From: an uncultured Oscillibacter sp.
GTDB taxonomy: Bacteria; Bacillota; Clostridia; Oscillospirales; Oscillospiraceae
Direction of reading: 5' to 3'
Assembly (NCBI GenBank): GCA_945868085.1
Contig: CAMBKF010000004.1
Coordinates: 30,679-94,678 of the forward strand
DNA length: 64,000 nucleotides
Shown here: in pieces, positions 1-7,454 of the stretch
Numbering within the stretch: the first letter of the stretch is position 1
Layout: every line of letters starts with the position of its first letter
Program-made: the position numbers and the translations under genes
The notes under the pieces: model-generated
What the model saw: the letters and a program-made list of their open reading frames with translations, nothing else
Databases searched by the model: none
Told to the model about the DNA's origin: nothing

Positions 1-1066
1 GGAGATCCGGGCCCTGGAGCCGGAGGCGGAGATCCGCGCCATCCCCGTGGCAGACGGCGGAGAGGGCACGGTGGATGCGTTTTTGGCCGCCCTGGGCGGG
101 GAAAAGGTCCCGGTTCCCTGCCGGGATCCCTATGGGCGGGCCATCACCGCCTGCTACGGTCTTCTGCCGGGGGACGGCACCGCCGTGGTGGAAATGGCTG
201 CGGCGGCGGGACTGCCCTTGGTGGGCGATGACCGCCGGGCGGCGGACACCACCACCTACGGCGTGGGGCAGCTGATGGCCCACGCCCTGGAGCGCGGCGC
301 AAAAAAGATCGTCCTGGGTCTGGGCGGCAGCGCCACCAACGACGGCGGCTGCGGCGCGGCTGCGGCCCTGGGCGTGGAATTTCTGGACGAGGCGGGCCGG
401 ACTTTTGTGCCCGTGGGCGGGACCCTGCACCGCATCGCCCGCATCCGCACGGACGGCCTTACGCCCCGGCTGCGGGAGGCGGAGGTCATCGCCATGTGCG
501 ACATCGACAACCCTCTGTGCGGAAAAAACGGCGCGGCGGCCGTATTCGGCCCCCAGAAGGGCGCGGACGCCCAGACCGTCCGCCTGCTGGATGACGGCCT
601 GCGCCACCTGGCGCAGGTCATCGAAAGAGACCTGGGCGGCGACCTGCTGGACCTGCCCGGCGGCGGCGCGGCCGGGGGCTTTGGCGCGGGAAGCGCCGCC
701 TTTTTCGGGGCGAAGCTGCAAATGGGCATTGAGACGGTGCTGGAGCTGGTGGATTTTGACCGATTGGCGGCAGACGCGGACCTGGTCATCACCGGCGAGG
801 GACGGCTGGACAGCCAGAGCCTCCGGGGCAAGGTGGTCATAGGCGTGGCGCGGCGGGCCCAAAAGCTGGGTGTGCCGGCGGCTGCGCTGGTGGGCAGCTG
901 TGAGCTGCCTGCCGAAGCGGCCTACGAGGCCGGCGTGAGCGGTATTTTCCCCATCCATCCGGAGCCGATGCCCCTGGCAGAGGCCATGGCACGCACCCGG
1001 GAGCACCTGGCGTTCACCGCCGGAAATATGCTGCGGTTTGCCGAAGCGGCGAGAAAAACGCGGTAA
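1..1066 (+). CDS. Glycerate kinase (glycerate 2-kinase family), 5' end outside window
   Basis: The reading frame is open from base 2, so the N-terminus lies upstream of the window and the apparent GTG at 47 is internal. The visible part includes the family signature IPVADGGEGT near the start and LGLGGSATNDGGCG about 90 residues later, typical of the GarK/GlxK-type glycerate kinase fold. The enzyme phosphorylates D-glycerate with ATP and feeds lower glycolysis. It stops with TAA at 1064-1066. A consensus promoter for the next gene begins 6 bp after the stop, so the two are probably separate units. Known: family fold and reaction. Inferred: exact substrate and product isomer. Confidence 0.9.
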   Translation, partial: EIRALEPEAEIRAIPVADGGEGTVDAFLAALGGEKVPVPCRDPYGRAITACYGLLPGDGTAVVEMAAAAGLPLVGDDRRAADTTTYGVGQLMAHALERGAKKIVLGLGGSATNDGGCGAAAALGVEFLDEAGRTFVPVGGTLHRIARIRTDGLTPRLREAEVIAMCDIDNPLCGKNGAAAVFGPQKGADAQTVRLLDDGLRHLAQVIERDLGGDLLDLPGGGAAGGFGAGSAAFFGAKLQMGIETVLELVDFDRLAADADLVITGEGRLDSQSLRGKVVIGVARRAQKLGVPAAALVGSCELPAEAAYEAGVSGIFPIHPEPMPLAEAMARTREHLAFTAGNMLRFAEAARKTR

Positions 1067-1071
1067 GACTG

Positions 1072-1100
1072 TTGCCATTCCCATAAATTTCCTGTATACT
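1072..1100 (+). promoter_or_regulatory. Sigma-70/SigA-type promoter of the E2-like gene
   Basis: TTGCCA at 1072-1077 and TATACT at 1095-1100 are separated by exactly 17 bp. The start codon at 1131 lies 30 bp after the -10 box, preceded by AAAAAGGGGGAA as ribosome binding site. Confidence 0.75.
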
Positions 1101-1130
1101 GGTTGCAATCATAAAAAGGGGGAACAGCCT

Positions 1131-1976
1131 ATGCGTCCCGACGGTACCCGCGTGAAAAACCTGCCGCCCCTGGTGGCGGCCATTCCCTACATCATGCCCA
1201 AGCGGTATGACGCCTGGAACACCATTACGGAAAACATTGACGAGGAGGTCATCAAGGAGTTCATCCGCGACCAGCGGCGCCAGGGGGTGCGGCTCAACCA
1301 TATGAGCGTGATCATCTCCGCCTACTACAAGGCCTCCCTGGAGAATCCCAAGCTGAACTACTTTGTGATGAACCGGAAAATTTACAAGCGCAATCACTTC
1401 TGCGTGTCCTTCGTCATCATGAAAAAGCTGGCGGACGGCTCCCCCAGCGAGACCACACTGAAGGTCTATCTGGAGCCGGAGGACACGGTGTTCACCGTGA
1501 ACGAGAAGATCAAAAGCGCTATCGCCGCCAACGAGAAAACGGAGCAGAGCAACAGCACCGACCATTTCGCACGGTTCATGTTCTCTGTACCGGGGCTGCC
1601 CCGGTTCGTCATCGGACTGGCCTATTTCCTGGACAGGCACGGGCTGCTGCCCCGGAAGATCATTGAGCTCTCCCCCTTCCACACCAGCCTGTTTATCACC
1701 AACCTGGCCTCCATCAAGACCAGCTACATCCACCACCACTGCTACGAATTCGGCACCACCAGCGTGTTTGTGTGCATGGGCAAGCCCGTGCCCAACTACA
1801 TGGCCGGGGATCTGAGCCGGAAGATGATGCCCCTGGGCATCGTTATGGACGAGCGCATCTGCACCGGCTATGAATACGCCGCATTCTGCCACGATTTCCG
1901 GCGCATTCTCCGCAAGCCCCAGGTGCTGACGGCGCCCTTCAACGCCCCGGCGCAGGCAGCGGCCGTGCAGGAATAA
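1131..1976 (+). CDS. 2-oxoacid dehydrogenase E2-like / CAT-fold acyltransferase homologue, catalytic motif altered
   Basis: A 281-residue protein resembling the isolated catalytic domain of dihydrolipoamide acyltransferases (chloramphenicol acetyltransferase fold). There is no lipoyl or subunit-binding domain and no neighbouring E1 or E3 gene. The segment FHTSLFITNLASI corresponds to the E2 strand TISNLG, and GIVMDERICTG aligns with the catalytic block that normally reads DHRxxDG. The His is Glu and the Asp is Thr here, so classical acyl transfer is doubtful. The ATG at 1131 is chosen over the in-frame ATG at 1038 because it has a good ribosome binding site and sits behind a consensus promoter. 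Such stand-alone proteins recur in Clostridia without known function. Confidence 0.7.
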   Translation: MRPDGTRVKNLPPLVAAIPYIMPKRYDAWNTITENIDEEVIKEFIRDQRRQGVRLNHMSVIISAYYKASLENPKLNYFVMNRKIYKRNHFCVSFVIMKKLADGSPSETTLKVYLEPEDTVFTVNEKIKSAIAANEKTEQSNSTDHFARFMFSVPGLPRFVIGLAYFLDRHGLLPRKIIELSPFHTSLFITNLASIKTSYIHHHCYEFGTTSVFVCMGKPVPNYMAGDLSRKMMPLGIVMDERICTGYEYAAFCHDFRRILRKPQVLTAPFNAPAQAAAVQE

Positions 1977-1985
1977 CAGGAAAAA

Positions 1986-2014
1986 ATCCGTACCCCGAGG
2001 GGTACGGATCTTTT
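1986..2014. terminator. Hairpin terminator between convergent genes
   Basis: ATCCGTACCCC (1986-1996) pairs with GGGGTACGGAT (1999-2009), followed by a T-rich tract on the plus strand and preceded by AAAAA. It can terminate both the E2-like gene and crcB. Confidence 0.75.
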
Positions 2015-2381
2015 ATTTTACCGCCAGCTGCGCCAGGGCCACTGCCCCCAGGCCCAAAAGGACGCTCAGGCCCACATACAGCCCGCCCAGGAAGAATTTG
2101 CCGGACTGGAACAGCTGCACGGATTCCTGGCAGAAGGTGGAAAACGTGGTGAATCCACCGCAGAGACCCACCCGGAGAAACAGCAGAAGCCGGGGATCCG
2201 CCGCGCCATGGCGGGCGGCCAGGGCACCGATCAGCCCCAGGCAGAAGGCACCCGCCACATTGATGCCCAAGGTGGCCAGGGGAAACCCGCTGCCGCTGCG
2301 CAGCGGCAGCAAGCCCAGCAGATAGCGGGCTACGGCCCCGGCGGCACCTCCCAGCCCAACGAACAGACAATTTACCAGCAT
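2013..2381 (-). CDS. crcB: Fluoride channel CrcB/Fluc
   Basis: A 122-residue, four-helix membrane protein of the Fluc/CrcB family, which exports fluoride as a dual-topology dimer. Diagnostic segments are GAVARYLLG near the N-terminus, TLGINVAGAFCLG in helix 2 and GLCGGFTTFSTF in helix 3, the last carrying the phenylalanines and threonines of the fluoride path. Length is normal for a single Fluc subunit. The start MLVNCLF at 2379-2381 is set by AAAGGAGAG just upstream; a longer in-frame extension runs through the riboswitch and is not coding. A fluoride riboswitch with its own terminator lies directly upstream, confirming the assignment. Confidence 0.95.
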   Translation of the reverse strand: MLVNCLFVGLGGAAGAVARYLLGLLPLRSGSGFPLATLGINVAGAFCLGLIGALAARHGAADPRLLLFLRVGLCGGFTTFSTFCQESVQLFQSGKFFLGGLYVGLSVLLGLGAVALAQLAVK

Positions 2382-2398
2382 GCCGCTCTCTCCTTTCC

Positions 2399-2442
2399 AA
2401 AAAAAATAGCTGATGCCCCTGCCCACGGCAGAAGTCATCAGC
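2399..2442 (-). terminator. Riboswitch expression-platform terminator
   Basis: On the minus strand GCTGATG (2442-2436) pairs with CATCAGC (2415-2409), followed by a run of eight T (2406-2399). The 5' arm is also the conserved GCUGAUGAC part of the fluoride aptamer. Aptamer folding and termination are therefore mutually exclusive, as expected for an ON switch. Confidence 0.85.
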
Positions 2443-2486
2443 TTTTCAAGCGGTTCGGTTTCCCGGGGAGAACTTCATTCCCCTGT
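2425..2486 (-). promoter_or_regulatory. Fluoride riboswitch aptamer (crcB motif)
   Basis: Reading the minus strand from about 2486: GGGGAATGAAGTTCTCCCC, then AACCGAACCG, then GCTGATGACTTCTGCC. These match the crcB-motif consensus (GGngAUGgaguUCnCC, AACCG, CUGAUGACuCCU) in order and spacing. The element lies between a consensus promoter and crcB. Fluoride binding should stabilise the aptamer and release the terminator that overlaps it. Confidence 0.93.
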
Positions 2487-2513
2487 GCGGGCGGGGCCCG
2501 CAGCTACAGCGTT

Positions 2514-2542
2514 ATTATACACCGATGTGGGAGATTTGGCAA
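2514..2542 (-). promoter_or_regulatory. Promoter of the fluoride riboswitch/crcB unit
   Basis: On the minus strand TTGCCA (2542-2537) and TATAAT (2519-2514) are separated by 17 bp, a near-perfect housekeeping promoter about 28 bp before the aptamer. Confidence 0.8.
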
Positions 2543-2669
2543 GCGTAAAGCGCCGCGATGCGCGGTTCTGAGGACAGCGCCCCGGCAGAAGGCGCAATCA
2601 AACCAAATGATTTCCGTGACAAGTTTTACCCCAATCTGAAAGGTTGCGGAAACAAGAGAACAAAGTGGT

Positions 2670-3287
2670 TCAGCCGGAGAGACGGGCGGGCTCCGTCCAG
2701 GTGCCGTAACGGGCGGCCACGGCACCCTGCCGGTCAATGGCCACACCGGCACAGTACACATCCCCCGGGAGCCACTGGGCGCGCAGCAGGAACGGGCCCG
2801 TTACGGAAACGGTCTCCGTGCGGTCGCGGGCGGTGCCGTTGGCGCCGCGCTGGGTATAGGTCAGCTCGCAGCGGTCCAGGACGCCGCTGCGGTTATCGCA
2901 GGCGACGATGATGAGGCTCTTTTGGATCCCATCGCCGCCCTCGCCGGTCTGATAGATCTCAAACACGGCGCCATTGGCGCTGAGGGACGCCGCGCCCTTG
3001 GGACGGAGGTAGCTGCGGCCCAGCCTTTTCTGCCGGACAAGAAACGTCATGGATACCTCGCCGGTGGCGGTATTTTCCCAAATGGTATACAGATAGCCCT
3101 CCTCCTGCTGGGTGACGCGCAGGCGCACATCCTCCTGCCGGACGCCGGCGTACCGGGCGATGCCCTCCTCCGGGGCGCCGTGATACCAGCCGTGGAGCTG
3201 CAGAATATAGGCATACGCCAAGGCGGCCAGCAGGCAGACGCACAGGGAGGCGGCCAGGATGAGCAGGGTCTTCAATCGTGCGTTCAT
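2670..3287 (-). CDS. Uncharacterised membrane-anchored protein
   Basis: A 205-residue protein with one N-terminal hydrophobic segment (about residues 7-29) that could be a signal anchor, followed by a soluble extracytoplasmic domain of mixed beta-type sequence. No lipobox and no catalytic motif are visible and I do not recognise a family. The start at 3287 has AAGGAGG upstream. It is the last of five minus-strand genes (5084 to 2670) that look like one operon of small membrane or secreted proteins together with a VanZ-like protein, so a cell-envelope role is possible. This is inference from context only. Confidence 0.6.
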   Translation of the reverse strand: MNARLKTLLILAASLCVCLLAALAYAYILQLHGWYHGAPEEGIARYAGVRQEDVRLRVTQQEEGYLYTIWENTATGEVSMTFLVRQKRLGRSYLRPKGAASLSANGAVFEIYQTGEGGDGIQKSLIIVACDNRSGVLDRCELTYTQRGANGTARDRTETVSVTGPFLLRAQWLPGDVYCAGVAIDRQGAVAARYGTWTEPARLSG

Positions 3288-3338
3288 AGGGGGGGTCCTC
3301 CTTAGTTTTCTCTTTCGGATCAGGGGGCAAACGCGGGG

Positions 3339-3701
3339 CTACGGGCGCTTATACCGCCGGATGCTTTTATAAAGCCACGCGCCGCTGCAAGCGATCAGGA
3401 GGATCGCGGCCACCTGCTCCGCTATGGACGGGTCATCGGCGTGGGGCAGGTAGATCCCCCGGACGCTGAGGATCAAGAAAGCGGTATTCACAAGCAGGGC
3501 AAAGGCCGACACCAGCACGGCGCTCTTTTTCCCCGCAAAGCGGGCGAAATACAGGGATGTGACCGCGTTGGTGAACACACCGATCCCCACGCAGGAGACG
3601 GTAATGCTCCACAGGCTGCCCCAGAGGATCAGGACGGCCAGGAATACATAGGCCGCGGCGCAGAAGGACGCCGTGACGATCTCTTTCTTACTCAGCTGCA
3701 T
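3339..3701 (-). CDS. Small four-helix membrane protein, unknown function
   Basis: A 120-residue protein with about four hydrophobic stretches (residues roughly 10-27, 33-50, 60-79 and 92-109) and a basic C-terminal tail (KSIRRYKRP), suggesting an integral membrane protein with a cytoplasmic C-terminus. No known motif is visible. The start is supported by GGGAGGT 8 bp upstream. It is co-directional with its neighbours, with gaps of 51 bp and 86 bp, consistent with an operon. Confidence 0.6.
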   Translation of the reverse strand: MQLSKKEIVTASFCAAAYVFLAVLILWGSLWSITVSCVGIGVFTNAVTSLYFARFAGKKSAVLVSAFALLVNTAFLILSVRGIYLPHADDPSIAEQVAAILLIACSGAWLYKSIRRYKRP

Positions 3702-3787
3702 GGCGGCACCTCCCTTTGGGCGCGCAGACTGTGGGGGCGGTTTCCTTTCTCTTTCATACGGAGCGCTCCTTTCTGAAAAAACAGGGG

Positions 3788-4225
3788 TCAGTGCCGGAAG
3801 CTGTTTTCGTAGATATCAATAAAGCGTGTGACAAACTCCGCCTGCTCCCGAGCCTCGGCCGTGCCGCTGGTGGGCGCCCAGCCGTTCATGGCGTAGGGAT
3901 AATAGGTATAGGGGGTGAGGGGCAGCATATGCAGCTCCTTTTGGATGAGCCAAATGCCTTGGCCATAATGCGCGCGCAGGGCCTGGAGGGCCTTGGCGGG
4001 GTTTTTGAACACGGCCCAGCCGTTTTCATCCGCGGCGATGGCAAAGGCGTCGCCCTTCTCCAGGAACTGCGCCGTGTCCACCTGGCCCCGGCAGTTGCTG
4101 CTGCCGACCACATACGCCTGGGCGGCGGGATACTTCACGGGACGCCAGGTGGCAAAAATCGCTGTCAGCAGCACCACGATGGCGGCCACAAGGGCCCATT
4201 TCCAATGTTTTTTCAGCGTTTTCAT
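3788..4225 (-). CDS. Uncharacterised secreted or membrane-anchored protein
   Basis: A 145-residue protein starting MKTLKKHWKW, with a single hydrophobic segment (about residues 10-25) and a hydrophilic remainder containing GSSNCRGQVDTAQFL and many aromatic residues. The basic N-terminus followed by a hydrophobic core looks like a signal anchor. The ATG at 4223-4225 is preferred over the ATG 21 bp upstream because AAAGGAGAA sits just ahead of it. No family is recognised. It belongs to the same small-protein operon as the flanking genes. Confidence 0.6.
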   Translation of the reverse strand: MKTLKKHWKWALVAAIVVLLTAIFATWRPVKYPAAQAYVVGSSNCRGQVDTAQFLEKGDAFAIAADENGWAVFKNPAKALQALRAHYGQGIWLIQKELHMLPLTPYTYYPYAMNGWAPTSGTAEAREQAEFVTRFIDIYENSFRH

Positions 4226-4294
4226 GGTAAATTCTCCTTTCTGCATCGTGTGTTTGGGTGAACGGCGGGGCGTGGGCCCTACCGGAGCAAAGGC

Positions 4295-4501
4295 TTAGGG
4301 AGTGGTTTCGTTATTCTTGCGCTTCTTTTTGAAATAGGCGCGGAGCAGCTTGCCGTACTCGATGGCGGCCAGGAGAAGGAAAATGCCGATAAAAAAGTAT
4401 TCCATAAAAAACCAGGCGTAAAAATGATCCAGAATACGAGCGCATTGCAAGGCCGTGTAAATACCCGCGGCACAGAGGAGCAGCTTGTCGGCTAATCTCA
4501 T
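4295..4501 (-). CDS. Small two-helix membrane protein
   Basis: A 68-residue protein with two hydrophobic segments (about residues 5-27 and 31-50) and a highly charged C-terminal tail (FKKKRKNNETTP). AAAGGAG lies 7 bp before the ATG. It sits between the VanZ-like gene and the 145-residue gene on the same strand. No function can be assigned; size and topology fit a small accessory membrane subunit. Confidence 0.55.
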   Translation of the reverse strand: MRLADKLLLCAAGIYTALQCARILDHFYAWFFMEYFFIGIFLLLAAIEYGKLLRAYFKKKRKNNETTP

Positions 4502-4544
4502 AGGGATCTCCTTTCATGTAACAATAGGTGTGTATATTCATTCA

Positions 4545-4573
4545 GGGTGACGGGACGGCACGGCACGTCACCC
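4545..4573 (-). repeat. Inverted repeat downstream of the vanZ-like gene
   Basis: GGGTGACG (4545-4552) and CGTCACCC (4566-4573) form an 8-bp stem between the VanZ-like gene and the next small gene. There is no T-run after it on the minus strand, so it is more likely an mRNA-stabilising or processing hairpin than a terminator. Confidence 0.4.
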
Positions 4574-4607
4574 AGCTGTACGGATGATGGGATCGGGGCG
4601 GAGTTTT

Positions 4608-5084
4608 TTATTTTTGGCAATTTTCTCCCGTATCATCGCGCCTTGCATCGCCGTGTTTTCCCAGTAAATACACAGCAAGGAAGCCAATGGACGCGCCTGC
4701 AAAGTTCAGGATCACATCGTCCACATCACAGGTGCCGATATGGAATACGTATTGGGTCAGTTCTATGAAAATGCTCAACAGCAAAGGGGCCCAAAGAAAC
4801 CGCTTATATGTTTTCATTTTTTCGGCAGCAAGCGGGAGCAGCACCCCTAAGGGCACAAGCATCAATAGGTTCAGCACATTATACCTGAGCATATGCCGCA
4901 CCGATGCCGCGTCCCCTACTGTGCCCTCTTTCACCACATCCCCGATCATGGTGCGAAACGGCACAAAATTCGCGCCGTAGTTATAGCTGGGCGTTCGGTA
5001 ATTGCCAATCGTATACCACAGCAGTATAAGCAGGTATAGGATCAGTGCAAGGATCAGGACGATTTTTTTCATTTTCTTTGCCAT
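4608..5084 (-). CDS. VanZ family membrane protein
   Basis: A 158-residue protein with four to five transmembrane helices. VanZ-family landmarks are NVLNLLMLVPLGVLLP in the centre and FIELTQYVFHIGTCDVDDVI LNFAGASIG towards the C-terminus, where the Glu-Leu-Thr-Gln and Asp-Val-Asp-Asp clusters are characteristic. VanZ confers low-level teicoplanin resistance in enterococci, but most chromosomal homologues are of unknown envelope function. No van genes are nearby, so it should not be read as a resistance cluster. The start has AGAGGGAG upstream. It is the first gene of the small membrane-protein operon. Confidence 0.85.
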   Translation of the reverse strand: MAKKMKKIVLILALILYLLILLWYTIGNYRTPSYNYGANFVPFRTMIGDVVKEGTVGDAASVRHMLRYNVLNLLMLVPLGVLLPLAAEKMKTYKRFLWAPLLLSIFIELTQYVFHIGTCDVDDVILNFAGASIGFLAVYLLGKHGDARRDDTGENCQK

Positions 5085-5192
5085 GGCGGTTGCTCCCTCT
5101 GTAAAATATAGACCGGGTCCGGACTTGACTGCGCGGGTCTGTATATATAACGGAGAAAGAGGTCGATTTTGGACACTAATTTTTGAAATTTT

Positions 5193-5903
5193 TTATTTTG
5201 TAGAATTTGACGAAATTATGCCCTTGGCTATGTGCAACATTTCCTGCTCCGATATATTTCCTTCTATAATAAATACTACAGCCGCATTCTCATCAACCCA
5301 AACCAATGACGAACTCCCACTGATCTCGTCCGGTAGATAAAATTTGCCCTGATTGCCATTTATATCATGAATTGTCGGTTCCTCAGTACTGTGTTGTGTG
5401 ATAGTCATAGCTGAATCTTTCATGAAATTGCAGTTAATGTAAAACACCTGTCCTGTTTCTGCGTTTTCATAATAGTAATAGTCAAAACCAAATTCATCGG
5501 AATGGTCTCTATCAACAAGGGTAGAGCCATCTGGTATCCAGGTAGGCTCATATCCGCTGAATACCCCCTCTATATTGCCGCCGTCCAAATGATGCACGAT
5601 TATCTTATCAACGACTTCCTTGGTCCACTGGAACAGCTTTTCACGGGCGTGGACATCCACGCTCAGCCAGGTCGCAGCACTGAGGAACACCACCAGGAAC
5701 ACCACGGCCACGCGCTGCCACATGCGTTGGGCTGCCGCTCTGCGGCGGCGTTTTTGGAGGAGGACGTCTATTTTCTTCAGGAACAGCTCCGAAAACGCAT
5801 GTTGGCAGGACGACGGGGCGGGGAGGGACGAGAGCAGAGACTCCGCCGTCTGCGTCGCCGCGGCCTGCAGCGCCGCGTCATCAAAATACGGTTGCTTTCC
5901 CAT
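5193..5903 (-). CDS. DUF4367-type membrane protein paired with an ECF sigma factor (putative anti-sigma factor)
   Basis: A 236-residue protein: cytoplasmic N-terminal part (about 1-65), one transmembrane helix (about residues 67-85), then an extracytoplasmic DUF4367-like domain with GYEPTWIPDG, a Tyr-rich FDYYYYEN strand and a C-terminal VVFIIEGNISEQEM. Genes of this design next to ECF sigma factors commonly act as membrane anti-sigma factors or sensors. The start at 5903 is chosen because AGGAGG lies 9 bp upstream; the ATG at 5912 touches the ribosome binding site. It overlaps the 3' end of the sigma gene by 23 bp, so translation is coupled. Confidence 0.7.
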   Translation of the reverse strand: MGKQPYFDDAALQAAATQTAESLLSSLPAPSSCQHAFSELFLKKIDVLLQKRRRRAAAQRMWQRVAVVFLVVFLSAATWLSVDVHAREKLFQWTKEVVDKIIVHHLDGGNIEGVFSGYEPTWIPDGSTLVDRDHSDEFGFDYYYYENAETGQVFYINCNFMKDSAMTITQHSTEEPTIHDINGNQGKFYLPDEISGSSSLVWVDENAAVVFIIEGNISEQEMLHIAKGIISSNSTK

Positions 5904-6420
5904 GGGGTTCATCCTCCTGTTCCAGTTTTTTGCGCAGAGCCGCCTTGGCCCGGGTGAGCAGCTTCTGCACCGCGCCGGGCTTTCTGCCCAGCATGGGGGC
6001 CATCTCCCGGACGGTATAGCCGTGGTAATACCGCAGGAGCAGCACCTCCCGATAGGCAGCCGGCAGCCGGGACATGGCATCCGCCAGGCCGCCATCCCCC
6101 GGGAGGGGCAGCTCCACGCCATAGGTGCGCTCCTCAAACGCCTCTGGACTGAGCCGGGAACGGCTGCGGAGTATGTCGATGGCTTTGCGCTCTGTTATGA
6201 TAACGACGTAGGAACGGGTTTTTGGACACCTGACTTCAGAAATTTTTTTCAAATTTTCTATTATGGACACAAATGCCTGGTGGACCGCGTCCTCCGCGTC
6301 CGCCTCGCCGGGCAAAATGCGCCGGGCTACATAGAACATCAGCCCCCGGTAGAGGGTGTAGAGCTGCTCGAATTTATCCTTGTCCGAGGGGGATGGGAGC
6401 ATCTGCAGATAGATCATCAC
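5881..6420 (-). CDS. ECF-type RNA polymerase sigma factor
   Basis: A 179-residue sigma-70-family protein with region 2 (FEQLYTLYRGLMFYVARRIL then DAEDAVHQAFVSI) and region 4 (LPAAYREVLLLRYYHGYTVREMAPML, a helix-turn-helix) joined by a short linker, with no region 1 or 3. That is ECF architecture. It would direct RNA polymerase to stress-type promoters under control of the overlapping DUF4367 gene. The first ATG at 6420 is used; a start three bases downstream is equally possible. A promoter-like TTTCCA/TATACT pair lies just upstream. Confidence 0.88.
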   Translation of the reverse strand: MMIYLQMLPSPSDKDKFEQLYTLYRGLMFYVARRILPGEADAEDAVHQAFVSIIENLKKISEVRCPKTRSYVVIITERKAIDILRSRSRLSPEAFEERTYGVELPLPGDGGLADAMSRLPAAYREVLLLRYYHGYTVREMAPMLGRKPGAVQKLLTRAKAALRKKLEQEDEPHGKATVF

Positions 6421-6444
6421 GAAATATCACCGCCTGTGTGGCTC

Positions 6445-6473
6445 AGTATACCATAAGCGGCAGGGGGTGGAAA
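6445..6473 (-). promoter_or_regulatory. Promoter of the ECF sigma operon
   Basis: On the minus strand TTTCCA (6473-6468) and TATACT (6450-6445) are 17 bp apart, 25 bp before the sigma factor start. The -35 box does not show an ECF-type AAC motif, so autoregulation by the sigma factor is not evident. Confidence 0.6.
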
Positions 6474-6540
6474 CAGTTTTCCGGCATCTGTAACCGATTT
6501 GTATATTTTTTACGCGCAGAAGCGGGAATTTTGTCATTTT

Positions 6541-7004
6541 TGCATAATTTATGCAGCAAAAAACCGCCCCGGTGGGGGCGGTATGGGGCAGGGATATTAC
6601 GGATTGCCACACCAGTGACGTCGGTCACTGGCTCGCAATGACAGGGGTTTGCGGGGAGTGCGGAGCACGGCGGCACACATGGGTGCCGCCCTACAGGGTA
6701 TTCTGTAGGGCGGGGGTGCGCAAACGGGCGGGGTAGAACCCCGCCCCTACGGGGAGCATGGGGACTTGTGCAAGCCCGGCTCGGGCCGTCGGGGACGCCG
6801 GCCCCTACGGCTGGAAACAAGGAGTGCAGTGCAAGCGGGCCGATGTGGGGAGCGAACTGAGCGCCGCCAGTGGCGGATACAGCGAAGTGAGCGAGTGGCC
6901 GCGGTCAAAATTTCCAGCGTCCGCCGTAAGGCAGCGTAGAAATTTTGGGCACCGCAACAGGGCCATCGGCCCCTATGGGGAGAGTGAAAATGCAGCCTGG
7001 CGGG
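6541..7004. repeat. Palindrome-rich spacer with REP-like hairpins, no gene seen
   Basis: The gap between the sigma factor and the XRE gene (6421-7004) has no credible gene. It contains a 15-bp palindrome TGCATAATTTATGCA (6541-6555), a GC hairpin 6563-6582 with an A-run that gives a T-run on the minus strand, a nested hairpin at 6603-6639 (CCAGTGAC/GTCACTGG inside ATTGC/GCAAT), a 10-bp-stem hairpin at 6687-6712 (CGCCCTACAG/CTGTAGGGCG) and AAAATTTC/GAAATTTT at 6907-6946. The GATTGCCAC...TCGCAATGACA wording is the sort of sequence often dispersed in bacterial genomes as short palindromic repeats. Confidence 0.6.
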
Positions 7005-7454
7005 TCAGGGGGTTTGGCTGCGCCAATACTTCAGCTTGGGCAGCTTTTCGTTCATATAGGCGCGCATCTGGTCCGGGGTGCAGGCATCCCCGGTAAAGTG
7101 CTCCACGCAGAAATCCACCAGGTCCTCCATGCGGGTATAGGTGAATTTGCCGTCCGCGTAGCACCACTTGCAGTAATCCTCGTTGAACGTGCCGTCCTTT
7201 TCCCGGCTGGTGGTGCCATCCTCCAGCGGCATCCCGCAGCACTGGCAGACCAGCGTCTGCGGCGCGCCCAGAAGCGTATTGATGGACACGTCAAACAGGG
7301 TGGACAGCAGCTTCAGGGTGTCTATCCCCGGGACGGTGTCGCCGGTCTCCCATCGGGACACGGCCTGGCGGGTGACATGGACCTTCTCGGCCAGCTCCTC
7401 CTGGGAAAGCCCCGCCTTGCTGCGGAGGGTATGGATGATCTCTTGGGTCGTCAT
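7005..7454 (-). CDS. XRE-family regulator with C-terminal zinc ribbon
   Basis: A 149-residue protein. Residues 1-60 form a Cro/C1-type helix-turn-helix (LRSKAGLSQEELAEKVHVTR then QAVSRWETGD). Residues about 68-97 hold a CxxC...CxxC zinc ribbon (CQCCGMPLEDG and YCKWCY), followed by a helical tail. This fusion of XRE helix-turn-helix and putative zinc-ribbon domain is common in Firmicutes, and its ligand is unknown. The start at 7454 has AAGGGG upstream; the longer frame has no ribosome binding site. It follows the two mgtC-like genes but a hairpin terminator intervenes. Confidence 0.8.
   Translation of the reverse strand: MTTQEIIHTLRSKAGLSQEELAEKVHVTRQAVSRWETGDTVPGIDTLKLLSTLFDVSINTLLGAPQTLVCQCCGMPLEDGTTSREKDGTFNEDYCKWCYADGKFTYTRMEDLVDFCVEHFTGDACTPDQMRAYMNEKLPKLKYWRSQTP

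Noticed and set aside
4608-5084. VanZ-like gene as part of a glycopeptide resistance cluster
   Set aside because: No vanH, vanA, vanX, vanR or vanS homologues are nearby; VanZ-like proteins are common chromosomal membrane proteins.
5193-6137. Longer N-terminal version of the DUF4367 protein starting at 6137
   Set aside because: The extra 78 residues are an out-of-frame reading of the sigma factor gene; AGGAGG fixes the start at 5903.
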